A stretch of DNA of 64,000 nt from DASXUL01 sp036504855 (lineage in GTDB: Bacteria; Armatimonadota; DTGP01; JAKQQT01), in NCBI GenBank assembly GCA_036504855.1, contig DASXUL010000071.1, forward strand, positions 1-64,000, written 5' to 3'. Shown piece by piece: positions 7,893 to 16,730 of the stretch (its first letter is position 1; each line of letters starts with the position of its first letter). A program made the translations under genes and the position numbers. The notes under the pieces are model-generated. The model searched no databases and had not been told where the DNA came from. It saw only the letters and a list, made by a program, of their open reading frames with translations.

Positions 7893-8927
7893 CTACGAGA
7901 GCGACTCATAGGCCCGGAGCGCGAAACGGTCTGTCATCCCGGCCACGTAGTCGACGGCGGTTTGGACCGCGGCGCGCCCAGCATCGGCGTGCTCGCGCTG
8001 GGCAACGGCCAGCAGCCAATCGGGAAGGGATTCCGGGCGGGTGAGAGCATCGTTGAACAGCGCCGCCACAATCCCGTCCACGTCCAGCCCGGCCATCTTC
8101 TCGCGCTCGTGAGTGTAGACCCGGTCAAACAGGAACTCCTTGAGCGTGTCAAGCAGGGCGGCTACTGGCGCCGAAAGGGCGATGGATGGCTCATTTTCGG
8201 ACGTTTCCACCACGTCGGTCACGAGCGTGGTGAGGCGTTGGCGGGGATCACCGCCAAGCCCCGCCAGCACGTCCGCCGGCAAGTCGTTTTGCGCCAGCAA
8301 CCCGGCGCGAACGGCATCTTCGATATCGTGGTGGATGTAGGCGATGCGGTCGGCAACGCGAACGCACTGCCCTTCCAGCGTGGCGGGGCCGCCCGGTGCG
8401 CCGATGTCGGCCCGGCCCTTGGAGTGGTTGCCAATGCCGTCGCGGGTCTCCCAGGTAAGGTTCAATCCCGCGCCCTGGTTCTCCAGCACCTCCACAACGC
8501 GCAGGCTCTGTTCGAAATGCCGGAAGCGGGCGCAAGAGTCGTGAGCGCGAAGGGCACCGTCCAGCGCCCTCTCTCCCGCGTGCCCGAACGGCGTGTGCCC
8601 CAGGTCGTGCCCCAGGGCAATGGCTTCGGTCAGGTCCTCGTTCAGCTCCAGCGCTCGGGCAACCGTGCGCGCGATCTGGGAGACCTCCAGGGTGTGGGTG
8701 AGGCGGGTGCGGTAGTGATCGTTCTCCGTGGCGAGGAAGACCTGCGTCTTGTGCTTGAGGCGGCGGAAGGATTTGCAGTGGAGCACGCGGTCACGGTCGC
8801 GCGCGAAGGCCGTGCGGATGGCGTCAGGCTCCTCGGAGCGCTCGCGTCCGCGTGACTGGCTGCTGAGCGCAGCGCGCGGGCCCAGCATGCGCCGTTCCTT
8901 CTCCTCGGTCCTCTCCCGGATGGTCAT
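7893..8927 (-). CDS. dgt: Deoxyguanosinetriphosphate triphosphohydrolase-like HD protein
   Basis: A 344-residue HD-superfamily enzyme of the short (type 2) dGTPase-like family, which removes triphosphate from dNTPs to give deoxynucleosides. The N-terminus MTIRERTEEKERRML and SRGRERSEEPDAIRT match the family, followed by FRRLKHKTQVF. The metal-binding H..HD..D set is visible as RLTHTLEVSQ (H78), GHDLGHTPFGH (H107-D108) and the later YIHHDIEDA aspartate. It is cytoplasmic and probably contributes to dNTP pool control. It begins 10 bp after a small DUF4342-like gene, so the two are likely co-transcribed. Confidence 0.88.
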   Translation of the reverse strand: MTIRERTEEKERRMLGPRAALSSQSRGRERSEEPDAIRTAFARDRDRVLHCKSFRRLKHKTQVFLATENDHYRTRLTHTLEVSQIARTVARALELNEDLTEAIALGHDLGHTPFGHAGERALDGALRAHDSCARFRHFEQSLRVVEVLENQGAGLNLTWETRDGIGNHSKGRADIGAPGGPATLEGQCVRVADRIAYIHHDIEDAVRAGLLAQNDLPADVLAGLGGDPRQRLTTLVTDVVETSENEPSIALSAPVAALLDTLKEFLFDRVYTHEREKMAGLDVDGIVAALFNDALTRPESLPDWLLAVAQREHADAGRAAVQTAVDYVAGMTDRFALRAYESLS

Positions 8928-8937
8928 CGCCGCCGGC

Positions 8938-9198
8938 TCAACCTTTGTCGATCTCGATGCGAAGCTGGCTGACGATCACCGCCGCCGCCGCGATCAAGAT
9001 GGCGGAGACCGCGGCGGCCTCCACCGGGATCTCGCGCAAGGTACGATTGCCGAGTTTGATGCGCACGCCGCGGATCTTGCCGCCCTTGAGCGCTTCCTGC
9101 ACGTGCTCCAGGATGTCGGCGCCAATGCCCATCGCGGCGTCCAGCCGGGGGTTGTTGGAGGCGGAGCCCTGGGGTAGGGAGTTCGGTGTATCTGACAT
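8938..9198 (-). CDS. Small DUF4342-like protein
   Basis: An 86-residue protein. Its C-terminal half, KGGKIRGVRIKLGNRTLREIP followed by one hydrophobic segment and IEIDKG, fits the DUF4342 pattern, in which a short charged strand precedes a hydrophobic stretch. The N-terminus is low-complexity and Asn/Ser/Ala-rich. DUF4342 proteins are small and functionally undefined. The start at 9198 has AAGGAG just upstream. It precedes the dGTPase-like gene by 10 bp, likely as an operon. Divergent gyrA begins about 250 bp away. Confidence 0.55.
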   Translation of the reverse strand: MSDTPNSLPQGSASNNPRLDAAMGIGADILEHVQEALKGGKIRGVRIKLGNRTLREIPVEAAAVSAILIAAAAVIVSQLRIEIDKG

Positions 9199-9315
9199 TT
9201 GGATCTCCTTCGCTCTCTTGATGCGAGCCTTTGGTCGCTACCGGGAGGTTACCCGACGCCGTTCGAGCATGAAACCGTGATGCTCCCGCCCGTCGGCGCC
9301 GAAGCGCCGCTCAAC

Positions 9316-9345
9316 TTGCGGGAGCCACGCTCAGAATGCTATAAT
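9316..9345 (+). promoter_or_regulatory. Extended -10 promoter of gyrA
   Basis: TTGCGG (9316-9321), an 18-bp spacer and TATAAT (9340-9345) preceded by TGC form an extended -10 promoter. It lies about 107 bp before the gyrA start. Confidence 0.7.
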
Positions 9346-9452
9346 CTCAATAGTATAAGTGGTCTCGAAGAGTGGTATTTTCGGACGGAGTTGGCCCCGG
9401 TTGCGGGGCCAAATTCGCGTCTGGCCGCTCAAGTTACAGCAAGGACAGCCAT

Positions 9453-11930
9453 ATGGCGATCGCCAAGGAAGTGGTTCAGGTCAACATCCAGGACGAGATG
9501 CGGCAGAGTTATCTGCTGTATTCCATGTCCGTCATTGTAGCGCGCGCCCTACCAGACGTGCGTGACGGCCTTAAGCCCGTTCAGCGCCGTATTCTGATGG
9601 CGATGAACGACCTCAACCTCGGTCCCACCGCTCAGAGCCGGAAATCCGCCAAGGTTACCGGCGATACCTCCGGCAACTATCACCCGCACGGCGACACGGT
9701 CATCTATCCGACCATGGTCCGCATGGCGCAGGATTTCAACTCCCGCTACCCCATGGTGATCGGGCAGGGGAACTTCGGAAGCATCGGCGGCGACGCTCCG
9801 GCGGCCCAACGGTATACCGAAGTCAAGATGTCGCCGTTCGCCATGGAAATGCTGGCGGACCTCGACAAGAACACCGTCAACTTCATCCCGAACTACGACA
9901 ACACGCGCACAGAGCCCGTGGTGCTGCCGGGCAAATTCCCATATTTGCTGGCCAACGGCGCCAGCGGCATCGCGGTCGGTATGGCCACCAACATCCCGCC
10001 GCACAACCTCACGGAGCTCTGCGACGGCATTTCCTTCCAGGTGGACAACCCCGATGCCACGGCCGATCAGCTGATGGCGAAGATCCACGGGCCGGACTTT
10101 CCAACGAAGGGTCTGATCCTGGGGACCAAGGGCATCCGCGACGCCTACAGCACCGGCCGGGGAAGCGTGGTCATGCAGGGCCAGGCGATCATCGAGCCGA
10201 TGGAGAACGGCAAGAACCGGATCATCATCAGCGAGCTGCCGTACCAGGTCAACCCGGAGCGCCTCGTCATCCAGATCGCCGACATGGTGAAGGGCAAGAA
10301 GATCGACGGCATCACGGACCTGCGTGATGAGTCCGATCGACAGGGTCTTCGCATCGTCGTTGAACTGCGCCGCGACGCCCAGCCGAAGCGCATCCTGAAC
10401 CATCTCTACAAGCACACCCCGCTGCGCTCCACGTTCGGCGTCATCATGCTGGCTCTCGTGAACGGCCAGCCGCGCGTGCTCACGCTGCCCGAGGTCATCA
10501 AGCATTACATCGACCATCGCATTGAGGTGATCCAGCGCCGCAGCCGGCATGACCTGGAAGGCGCCCTGCAGCGCGCCCACATCCTCGAAGGCCTCCTCAA
10601 GGCGCTGGACATCATCGACCAGATCATCGCCACGATCCGCGCCAGCAACAGCACCGAGGAAGCGCGCTTCAACCTGGTGACGAAGTACGACCTGTCCACC
10701 CTGCAGGCCCAGCACATCCTGGAAATGCAGCTCCGCCGACTCACCCGCCTCGAGCGCGAAGTGATCGACGACGAGTACAAGGACAAGCTGAAGCTCATCG
10801 CCTACCTGGAAGACGTTCTCAGCAATCCGGCGAAGGTGCGCGAGATCATCAAGGCCGAGCTGAAGTACATCCGCGACAAGTTCGGCGATGAGCGCCGCAC
10901 GAAGATCATCTCCACCGAAGCCGAGGAGATCGGCGACGAGGACCTGATCCCGCAGGAAGACACGATCATCACCATCACCCGCCAGGGTTACGTGAAGCGC
11001 GTCTCCATCGACACGTACCGCACCCAGGGACGCGGCGGGCGCGGCATTGCCGCCGCCTCCAAGAAGGAAGAGGACGAGATTGACCGCCTCTTCATCGCCA
11101 AGACCCACGACTACATTCTGCTCTTCACCGACCGCGGGCGCGTCTACCGCCTGAAGGCCTTCGAGATCCCGATGACCAGCCGAACGGCCATGGGCACCGC
11201 CATCGTCAACCTCATCAACAAAGAGGCCGACGAAAGCATCACCGCGATCATCCCGATGGCGGACCTGGCGGCCGAGGGCTACCTCGTGATGGGCACCGAT
11301 CGCGGCGAAGTGAAGCGCGTTCAGGTGCAGGAGTACCGCCACCTGAAGAACCAGGGCATCAAGACCTTTGACGTGGAAGAGGGCGATGTTCTGCGCTGGG
11401 TGGCTCACACCACCGGCAACGACGAAATCCTGTTCGTCACCCGTGAGGGCATGAGCATCCGCTTCAACGAGAACGATGTCCGCGCCTCCGGACGCACCAG
11501 CGGCGGCGTGCGCGGCATCTCTCTGGACGATGCGAAGCGCTCGAAGAGCGGCGTGGCCGACCGCGTGGTCAGCATGATCCGCATCCGCGACAAGAGGGCC
11601 GAGGTGCTGGTGGTTTCGGAGCGGGGATTCGGCAAGCGAACCCCGGTGGACGATTACCGACTCCAGACCCGCGGCGGCCGCGGCGTTCAGACGATGAACG
11701 TAACCGGCAAAACCGGGGCGGTTCTGTCGGCGCTGCCGGTCTTCCCGGATCACCGTCTGCTGATGGTTACGAAGAACGGCATCGCCATCCGCATGCAGGT
11801 GGAGAATATCCGGCGCACCGGCCGGCACGCTCAGGGCGTGCTTCTGCAGCGGTTGGGTGAGGGAGACGTTGTCTCCAGCATCGAAAGACTCGTTCGGGAA
11901 GCTGTAACCTTGGACGAACCCGAACCGTAA
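9453..11930 (+). CDS. gyrA: DNA gyrase subunit A
   Basis: An 825-residue type IIA topoisomerase A subunit. With GyrB it introduces negative supercoils in an ATP-driven reaction. The N-terminal winged helix begins ARALPDVRDGLKPVQRR; the active-site tyrosine is Y121 in AQRYTEVKMS. The tower/coiled-coil region follows, then the six-bladed C-terminal domain. The GyrA box QGRGGRG, needed for DNA wrapping, favours GyrA over ParC, and a second RGGRG lies near the C-terminus. The start is the ATG at 9453, with AAGGA 8 nt upstream; an in-frame GTG-like extension from 9372 lacks homology and is unlikely. gyrB is not adjacent. Confidence 0.95.
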   Translation: MAIAKEVVQVNIQDEMRQSYLLYSMSVIVARALPDVRDGLKPVQRRILMAMNDLNLGPTAQSRKSAKVTGDTSGNYHPHGDTVIYPTMVRMAQDFNSRYPMVIGQGNFGSIGGDAPAAQRYTEVKMSPFAMEMLADLDKNTVNFIPNYDNTRTEPVVLPGKFPYLLANGASGIAVGMATNIPPHNLTELCDGISFQVDNPDATADQLMAKIHGPDFPTKGLILGTKGIRDAYSTGRGSVVMQGQAIIEPMENGKNRIIISELPYQVNPERLVIQIADMVKGKKIDGITDLRDESDRQGLRIVVELRRDAQPKRILNHLYKHTPLRSTFGVIMLALVNGQPRVLTLPEVIKHYIDHRIEVIQRRSRHDLEGALQRAHILEGLLKALDIIDQIIATIRASNSTEEARFNLVTKYDLSTLQAQHILEMQLRRLTRLEREVIDDEYKDKLKLIAYLEDVLSNPAKVREIIKAELKYIRDKFGDERRTKIISTEAEEIGDEDLIPQEDTIITITRQGYVKRVSIDTYRTQGRGGRGIAAASKKEEDEIDRLFIAKTHDYILLFTDRGRVYRLKAFEIPMTSRTAMGTAIVNLINKEADESITAIIPMADLAAEGYLVMGTDRGEVKRVQVQEYRHLKNQGIKTFDVEEGDVLRWVAHTTGNDEILFVTREGMSIRFNENDVRASGRTSGGVRGISLDDAKRSKSGVADRVVSMIRIRDKRAEVLVVSERGFGKRTPVDDYRLQTRGGRGVQTMNVTGKTGAVLSALPVFPDHRLLMVTKNGIAIRMQVENIRRTGRHAQGVLLQRLGEGDVVSSIERLVREAVTLDEPEP

Positions 11931-11965
11931 CGCACTCTGGAAACGTCAGTTTCCCTGCCATGGCG

Positions 11966-12040
11966 ATGGCGGGCTATTTCAAAGCGAAGCAAACGCGGCC
12001 TGGGCCCGCGGAACTGCTTCTCCGAGCGATAGCCCGCCAT
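11966..12040 (+). other. Long, nested hairpin between gyrA and the ABC operon
   Basis: Arms ATGGCGGGCTAT (11966-11977) and ATAGCCCGCCAT (12029-12040) are perfect 12-bp complements. Inside them, GAAGCA pairs with TGCTTC and CGCGG with CCGCG, separated by a symmetric 8/8 internal loop. Nested stems without a T-run look more like a structured RNA or processing element than a simple terminator. It ends 28 bp before the ABC start. Confidence 0.55.
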
Positions 12041-12068
12041 TTCCCTTACGGGGTGGATGCGAACGAAC

Positions 12069-12983
12069 ATGCCTGTCGCCAGACTAACCAACCTCACTGT
12101 ACGCTACGGCGCGAAGACGGCGATCAGCGACCTTTCGGTGGATGTCCCGGAAGGCTGCACCGGACTCCTCGGGCCAAACGGCGCCGGGAAGACCACGCTG
12201 ATCAAGACTCTCCTCGGCTTCCTCACTCCCGCCGTCGGGCAAGGTGAGGTGCTGGGCCTGAACATCGCCACCCAAGGCCTGAAGATCCGCCAACGCGTGG
12301 GCCTCATGCCCGAGCTGGACTGCCATATCCCGGGTATGAACGCCGTCACTTTCGCTGCGTACGCCGGCGAGTTGGCCGGCATGCCGGCCGCCTTCGCGAT
12401 GCAACGCGCCCACGAGGTGCTGGAGTACTGCGGCCTGGGCGAGGCGCGCTATCGCAACGTGGAGACGTACTCAACGGGCATGAAGCAGCGCATCAAGCTG
12501 GCGCAAGCCCTCGTGCACGGGCCGAAGCTCATCTTCCTGGACGAGCCCACCAACGGACTCGACCCCGCCGGGCGCGACGAGATGCTCTCGCTGATCCGCG
12601 ACATCTCGCACGGCAAGGGCGTGAACGTCATCGTCTCCTCGCACCTCCTCCCCGACGTGGAACGCACCTGCGACAACGTCATCGTGCTCCAGGCGGGGCA
12701 GGTGGTTGAGCAAGGCGACATCCAGTCTCTGCGAAGCGCCGGCGGTCGCCAGATTGTGGTGGAGCTCCGCGTCGCCTCCGATGCCTTTGTGGCCGCCGCC
12801 CGCAAACGCGGGGCAGAGGTACTGGGCCAGGTGGGCGGACGCTATCGGATGACCCTGCCGGAAACCACCGGCGATATCGGAGCCGCGCTGTTCACCGCCG
12901 CCATCGAATCCGGCGCGCAGGTCCGCTCCTTCCAACCGGCGACCAGATCGCTGGAAGACATCTTCCTGGAGGCCGTACAATGA
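12069..12983 (+). CDS. ABC-2 transporter ATP-binding protein 1
   Basis: A 304-residue NatA/CcmA-type ATPase. Walker A is GPNGAGKTTLIKTL near 38; the signature STGMKQRIKLAQAL and Walker B LIFLDEPTNGLDP follow, with an H-loop in SSHLL. The C-terminal ~90 residues form the accessory domain usual for ABC-2 exporters. The ATG at 12069 has a GGGTGG Shine-Dalgarno-like stretch ~12 nt upstream; an ATG at 12057 would add four residues but would overlap that element. The stop overlaps the next gene by 4 bp (ATGA). It energises export together with the following permease. Confidence 0.88.
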   Translation: MPVARLTNLTVRYGAKTAISDLSVDVPEGCTGLLGPNGAGKTTLIKTLLGFLTPAVGQGEVLGLNIATQGLKIRQRVGLMPELDCHIPGMNAVTFAAYAGELAGMPAAFAMQRAHEVLEYCGLGEARYRNVETYSTGMKQRIKLAQALVHGPKLIFLDEPTNGLDPAGRDEMLSLIRDISHGKGVNVIVSSHLLPDVERTCDNVIVLQAGQVVEQGDIQSLRSAGGRQIVVELRVASDAFVAAARKRGAEVLGQVGGRYRMTLPETTGDIGAALFTAAIESGAQVRSFQPATRSLEDIFLEAVQ

Positions 12984-13966
12984 GCCCCAACGGGAATCCG
13001 GCCCGGGTGGCGCCGATCGCCGATCTCAGCTATCGGAATTACGATGGCCCGCTGCACAGCCGATCGGTGCGATGGTGGATCGTGGCGGTGGCGAACATCC
13101 GCCTCACGGCGCGCAACCGCTGGTTCTGGTGGCTGTCGATCGGCTCGCTGGCGCCGTACGTGCTGTTCGGGTTGTTCTTCTATTTCACCCACATGTTCGC
13201 CGCCGCGTCGCCGACGGGCGCCGCTGAGTCCATGGGACCGCTGTATAAAGATAAGAACGGTCACCAGTACGCCATGCTGTTCTATCAGTGCGTGGCGTCG
13301 TTCTCGCCAACGTGGCTGTTCGGTATTGCACTGCTCGTCGGGGCCGGGAGCATCGCTTCCGACAACCGCGCCAACGCGCTGCAAGTCTACCTCTCGAAAC
13401 CCATCACAAAGGGCGATTACCTTCTCGGCAAGTGGATGGGCGTATTCCTGCCGGTGACGATGGCGGCGCTGCTTCCGGCGCTTGTGCTGTTCGCGTGCAT
13501 GGGGATGGCCTACAGCTCGGACGGCTTCTTCCATAAGGAGCCCACCCTGATCTGGCGCATTCTGGCGGCGGGTATGATCCCGGGCGCCGTGCATGCGAGC
13601 CTCATCCTCGGCTTCTCCGCCTGGTCCAAAACAGCGCGCCTGGCGGGGGCCTTCTACGCAGGCGTCTTCTTCGTGGGCGACATCATCGTGCCGATCTTCA
13701 CGATGGTCGCCAATCGGATGGACCCGAGCAAGGACATCCTGTTGCAGCACCTGTGCATCAGCGGCGCAATCAGCGGACTGGCGCAGAACATCTTTGGCGT
13801 CACGATCGTAAGATCCATGTTCCACCGGCACGCGATGCAGCTCTCCCAGTCGGTCATCCCGGCGCCGAACGCCTGGGCGCTGGGGGCCATCACGCTGGGC
13901 GCCTGCGCCGTCGCGGTGGCGGCCGCTCGCTGGCGCATCCGCGCCGTGGAGGTAGTCCGCGGATGA
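12980..13966 (+). CDS. ABC-2 transporter permease 1
   Basis: A 328-residue integral membrane protein. The N-terminal cytoplasmic segment LSYRNYDGPLHSRSVRWW is common in ABC-2 permeases paired with NatA-type ATPases. About six hydrophobic segments follow, including WFWWLSIGSLAPYVLFGLFF, a region near 110 and AFYAGVFFVGDII. There is no nucleotide-binding motif. It is coupled by 4-bp ATGA overlaps both to the ATPase upstream and to the second ATPase downstream. The substrate cannot be inferred. Confidence 0.82.
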   Translation: MSPNGNPARVAPIADLSYRNYDGPLHSRSVRWWIVAVANIRLTARNRWFWWLSIGSLAPYVLFGLFFYFTHMFAAASPTGAAESMGPLYKDKNGHQYAMLFYQCVASFSPTWLFGIALLVGAGSIASDNRANALQVYLSKPITKGDYLLGKWMGVFLPVTMAALLPALVLFACMGMAYSSDGFFHKEPTLIWRILAAGMIPGAVHASLILGFSAWSKTARLAGAFYAGVFFVGDIIVPIFTMVANRMDPSKDILLQHLCISGAISGLAQNIFGVTIVRSMFHRHAMQLSQSVIPAPNAWALGAITLGACAVAVAAARWRIRAVEVVRG

Positions 13967-14937
13967 TCACCCTGGAACGCACATCCCGCTGGTACGGGCA
14001 GGTCATCGGCGTCAATGACGTCTCTTGCAGCATCGGGCCGGGCATCACCGCCTTGTTGGGGCCGAACGGCGCCGGCAAGTCCACCATGCTGAAGCTCATC
14101 ACCGGCCAGTTGCGCCCCACAACCGGACGGGTAACCGTTTTCGACGAGCAGCCATTCGCCAACCCGCGCGTCTTCCGCCGGATGGGGTACTGCCCGGAGA
14201 TCGAAAGCAGTTACGACGACATGACGGGCCGCGAGTTCGTGTCGATGCTGGCCGCCATGTCCGGCGTTCGCGGCATTGCAGACCGGGTGGCCGAAAGCAT
14301 CAACATCGTCGGCATGTCCGCCGCGGCGGATCGGAAGATTGGCGGCTACTCCAAGGGGATGCGGCAACGGATCAAGGTGGCTCAGGGCATCGTTCACAAC
14401 CCGGATGTTCTCATCCTGGACGAGCCGCTGAACGGCCTGGACCCCGGCGGCCGCCGCGAGATGGTCGCCCTGCTGAATTCCCAGGCGGAAGACGGCAAGT
14501 GCATCGTCGTGAGCAGCCACATCCTCTACGAGGTGGAGCACATGACGCAGAACATCCTGCTGATGCACCGGGGACGGCTGCTCGCGCAGGGTGATATCTA
14601 CGACATCCGGTCTCTCATTGACCGCCACCCCCACCGCGTTGCCGTTCAAACCGCGGAGGCACGCCAGTTGGCGCGCCTGCTGGTTGACCTGCCGTATGTG
14701 CTGAGCATTCGGTTCCCCAGCCAGGGCTCCCTCGAGCTAGAGACTTCCGCGCCGGACCGCTTCTACGATGCCTTCCCGGACCTAGTGCTGAACTCCGGTA
14801 TCGAGGTCACGGGCTTCGACTCGCCGGACAACAACCTGGAGGCGGTTTTCCGCTACCTCGTGACGGACAACCCCACTCCGATGGCGCCGCCAACGGTGTT
14901 TGGCCCGCCTGAACACGCGCTCCCGAAACGACCATGA
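13963..14937 (+). CDS. ABC-2 transporter ATP-binding protein 2
   Basis: A 324-residue second ATPase. Walker A is GPNGAGKSTMLKLI near 35; the signature SKGMRQRIKVAQGI and Walker B LILDEPLNGLDPGGRREM follow, with SSHIL as the H-loop. The start is the ATG at 13963, overlapping the previous stop (ATGA); an in-frame upstream extension from 13753 is an artefact of overlapping reading. The C-terminus is longer than usual and ends in a Pro-rich tail. It pairs with the following permease; the four genes probably make one heteromeric or two related exporters. Confidence 0.87.
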   Translation: MITLERTSRWYGQVIGVNDVSCSIGPGITALLGPNGAGKSTMLKLITGQLRPTTGRVTVFDEQPFANPRVFRRMGYCPEIESSYDDMTGREFVSMLAAMSGVRGIADRVAESINIVGMSAAADRKIGGYSKGMRQRIKVAQGIVHNPDVLILDEPLNGLDPGGRREMVALLNSQAEDGKCIVVSSHILYEVEHMTQNILLMHRGRLLAQGDIYDIRSLIDRHPHRVAVQTAEARQLARLLVDLPYVLSIRFPSQGSLELETSAPDRFYDAFPDLVLNSGIEVTGFDSPDNNLEAVFRYLVTDNPTPMAPPTVFGPPEHALPKRP

Positions 14938-15722
14938 GCGATCTATACCTGTTCAAGACCACTTTGCGCGACCTCGTCCGCATCAAGCGAGTCCTCCTGG
15001 CGCTGCTGCTGGTGGCCGTGCCGGCCATCATTGCGGGCTTCTGGAAGTACCGGGTGCACGCTCACGCGATGCCGGTGAAGCCCGACGTCATCTACAGCAC
15101 GCTCAGCGCGGGCCTGGTGTTCGGGTTCATCCTCGTTCTGCTCTCCGTGGTATTCGGCGCCGGCATCGTTTCGCAGGAGATGGAGCAGAAGACGATCGTC
15201 TACCTGTTAACGCGCCCTGTTCCGCGATGGCGTATTCTGCTGGCGAAGTTCCTGGCGGTGCTGGTGGTCGTAATCGCCACGGTGTGGATCGCCTCACTGA
15301 CTTTGGCTTTCGTATCCTTCGGCTCGTCCGCGTTGCACGTTCCGGCGGTGAGGCGGGACCTGATGGTGGCGCCTGTGGGAGCGGTGGCGTACGGCTCGCT
15401 GTTCTTGCTGGCGGCGACGGTGCTGGCCCGTCCGCTGCTGTGGGGCCTGCTCTTCACGTTCGGCTGGGAATCATGGGCGCCAAACCTGCCGGGTTCGTTC
15501 AAGAAGGGGTCTCTGATGGCCTACCTTCGCGTTCTCGCGCCGCACCCGACGCCTGAAGCGGACTCGATGGACCTGACGAGCCTGATGAACGCGCTGAGTC
15601 CCACCACGATATCACGCACGCTCTCGTGGGAGGTGCTGAGCATCGTGACGGTCGTCTGCCTCGTCGGCGCGTTGGCGGTATTCTCGCTGAAGGAATACGT
15701 TCCTCGGGACGATGCGGAGTAG
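14934..15722 (+). CDS. ABC-2 transporter permease 2
   Basis: A 262-residue membrane protein with about six hydrophobic segments, beginning VLLALLLVAVPAIIAGFW near residue 20 and ending VLSIVTVVCLVGALAVF. The motif SQEMEQKTIVYLLTRPV is typical of ABC-2/NatB-like permeases. It overlaps the second ATPase by 4 bp and ends the four-gene operon; 112 bp separate it from the VOC gene. Confidence 0.82.
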   Translation: MSDLYLFKTTLRDLVRIKRVLLALLLVAVPAIIAGFWKYRVHAHAMPVKPDVIYSTLSAGLVFGFILVLLSVVFGAGIVSQEMEQKTIVYLLTRPVPRWRILLAKFLAVLVVVIATVWIASLTLAFVSFGSSALHVPAVRRDLMVAPVGAVAYGSLFLLAATVLARPLLWGLLFTFGWESWAPNLPGSFKKGSLMAYLRVLAPHPTPEADSMDLTSLMNALSPTTISRTLSWEVLSIVTVVCLVGALAVFSLKEYVPRDDAE

Positions 15723-15833
15723 AGCGGTTGGCGGGATGTCTCTCCAAATGACCGGGAACCTCTGTTCGGTCCGCCGGGTAGCCCCGGTATTCCGCGCTGA
15801 GGCGGAGCCTATGGACCGAGAGGAGGCGCCGAG

Positions 15834-16202
15834 ATGGCGAGAGTTGTGCATTTCGAGCTACCCGCCGACGACCCGACCCGGGCGAAGGGATTCTACACAG
15901 GCGTTTTCGGCTGGACCTTTACCGAATGGGAAGGCGAGGGCGGAGGCGGATACTGGCTCGTCGACACAGGGGAGGGGACCGGGATCAACGGCGGCATGGC
16001 GAAGCGGGGATCGTTCCTGCCCGTTGTGACGAATGTGATCGACGTGCCGAACGTGGATGAGTTCTCCGAGAAGGTGAAAGCCGCGGGTGGAGAGATCGTC
16101 GCCCCGAAGATGCCGGTGCCCACCGTCGGGTATCTGGCGTACTTCAAAGACACGGAGGGCAACCTGTTCGGAATGATGCAGTACGATGACGCCGCGGCCT
16201 GA
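15834..16202 (+). CDS. VOC superfamily (glyoxalase-like) protein
   Basis: A 122-residue protein with the paired beta-alpha-beta-beta-beta fold of the vicinal-oxygen-chelate family. The N-terminus RVVHFELPADDPTRAKGFYTGVFGWTF and C-terminal DTEGNLFGMMQ are typical of small 'glyoxalase/bleomycin resistance' proteins. H6 and the C-terminal E (residue ~112) are possible metal ligands. A GAGGAGG Shine-Dalgarno precedes the ATG by 7 nt. Substrate and reaction are unknown; it may be a stand-alone gene closed by a strong terminator. Confidence 0.8.
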   Translation: MARVVHFELPADDPTRAKGFYTGVFGWTFTEWEGEGGGGYWLVDTGEGTGINGGMAKRGSFLPVVTNVIDVPNVDEFSEKVKAAGGEIVAPKMPVPTVGYLAYFKDTEGNLFGMMQYDDAAA

Positions 16203-16220
16203 CGCCAGGTCATCTCGTTC

Positions 16221-16256
16221 GTTTCGCCCGCCGCGCCTCAACGCGGCGGGCGAAAC
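16221..16256 (+). terminator. Terminator of the VOC gene
   Basis: A perfect 15-bp stem (GTTTCGCCCGCCGCG and its complement) with a 6-nt loop, 19 bp after the stop codon. No T-run follows. Confidence 0.65.
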
Positions 16257-16308
16257 CGTGTATAAGCCCGGTCGCTCTACGCGTGATGAGAAGTATAAGC
16301 TGCCGAAA

Positions 16309-16337
16309 CTGGACATATTGTTATAGAACACCATAAA
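16309..16337 (+). promoter_or_regulatory. Promoter of dockerin protein A
   Basis: CTGGAC (16309-16314), a 17-bp spacer and CATAAA (16332-16337). The spacer ATTGTTATAGAACAC is shared, base for base, with the promoter of paralogue B at 20443. It includes the near-palindrome GTTATAGAAC, a likely operator. Confidence 0.7.
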
Positions 16338-16730
16338 ACTTGAGGGTAGGGAAAAACGTCTACATCTCTAGTTCGAAGCCCGCGTAGGCGCTTCCTCCCG
16401 CACTCCACCTAGCGGGTTCCTGCTTCATCAAACACGTACGGAAGGGTTGCGCATGTTGCAGCCGTGGCCAACCTGTGGGGCTACATTCCACGCGAGCGGA
16501 GGTTCTCTACCGCTCGTACGGCCCCATCCGCCTCGTGTTCGGGACCTTCTGTCCCACCCCTGCCACTCTGCTTTCCGTCGGCTGCCGAAGTTGGCGTTCG
16601 GCGTCGCATGGAGTGCTAATGGCCGCCTGGCCGCCCCACCTGGAGGCATGAGAGTACGTTGGCGCTTACTCTCAAAGCCAACCGCCGCTGTTCCGATCCA
16701 GGCTTCCACGTTCGCGAAAGGAACACAGCG
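16338..16730 (+). ncRNA. Structured 5' leader of dockerin protein A
   Basis: 393 nt from the -10 box to the start codon, exactly the same length as the leader of paralogue B. Matching helices appear in the same order: GGTTG (16445)/CAACC (16469); GTGG (16475)/CCAC (16488); CGAGCGG (16493)/CCGCTCG (16510) with GGTTCT in the loop; GGGAC-N5-GTCCC (16541-16555); and CCGAA (16585)/TTCGG around GTTGGCG. Stem sequences differ between copies while pairing is kept. A regulatory RNA is inferred. No known riboswitch class was recognised. Confidence 0.55.

Noticed and set aside
9549..11828. 759-residue open frame antisense to gyrA
   Set aside because: It mirrors a highly conserved gene in a GC-rich genome; it shows no family motif or start signal, and its composition follows the complement of gyrA codons.
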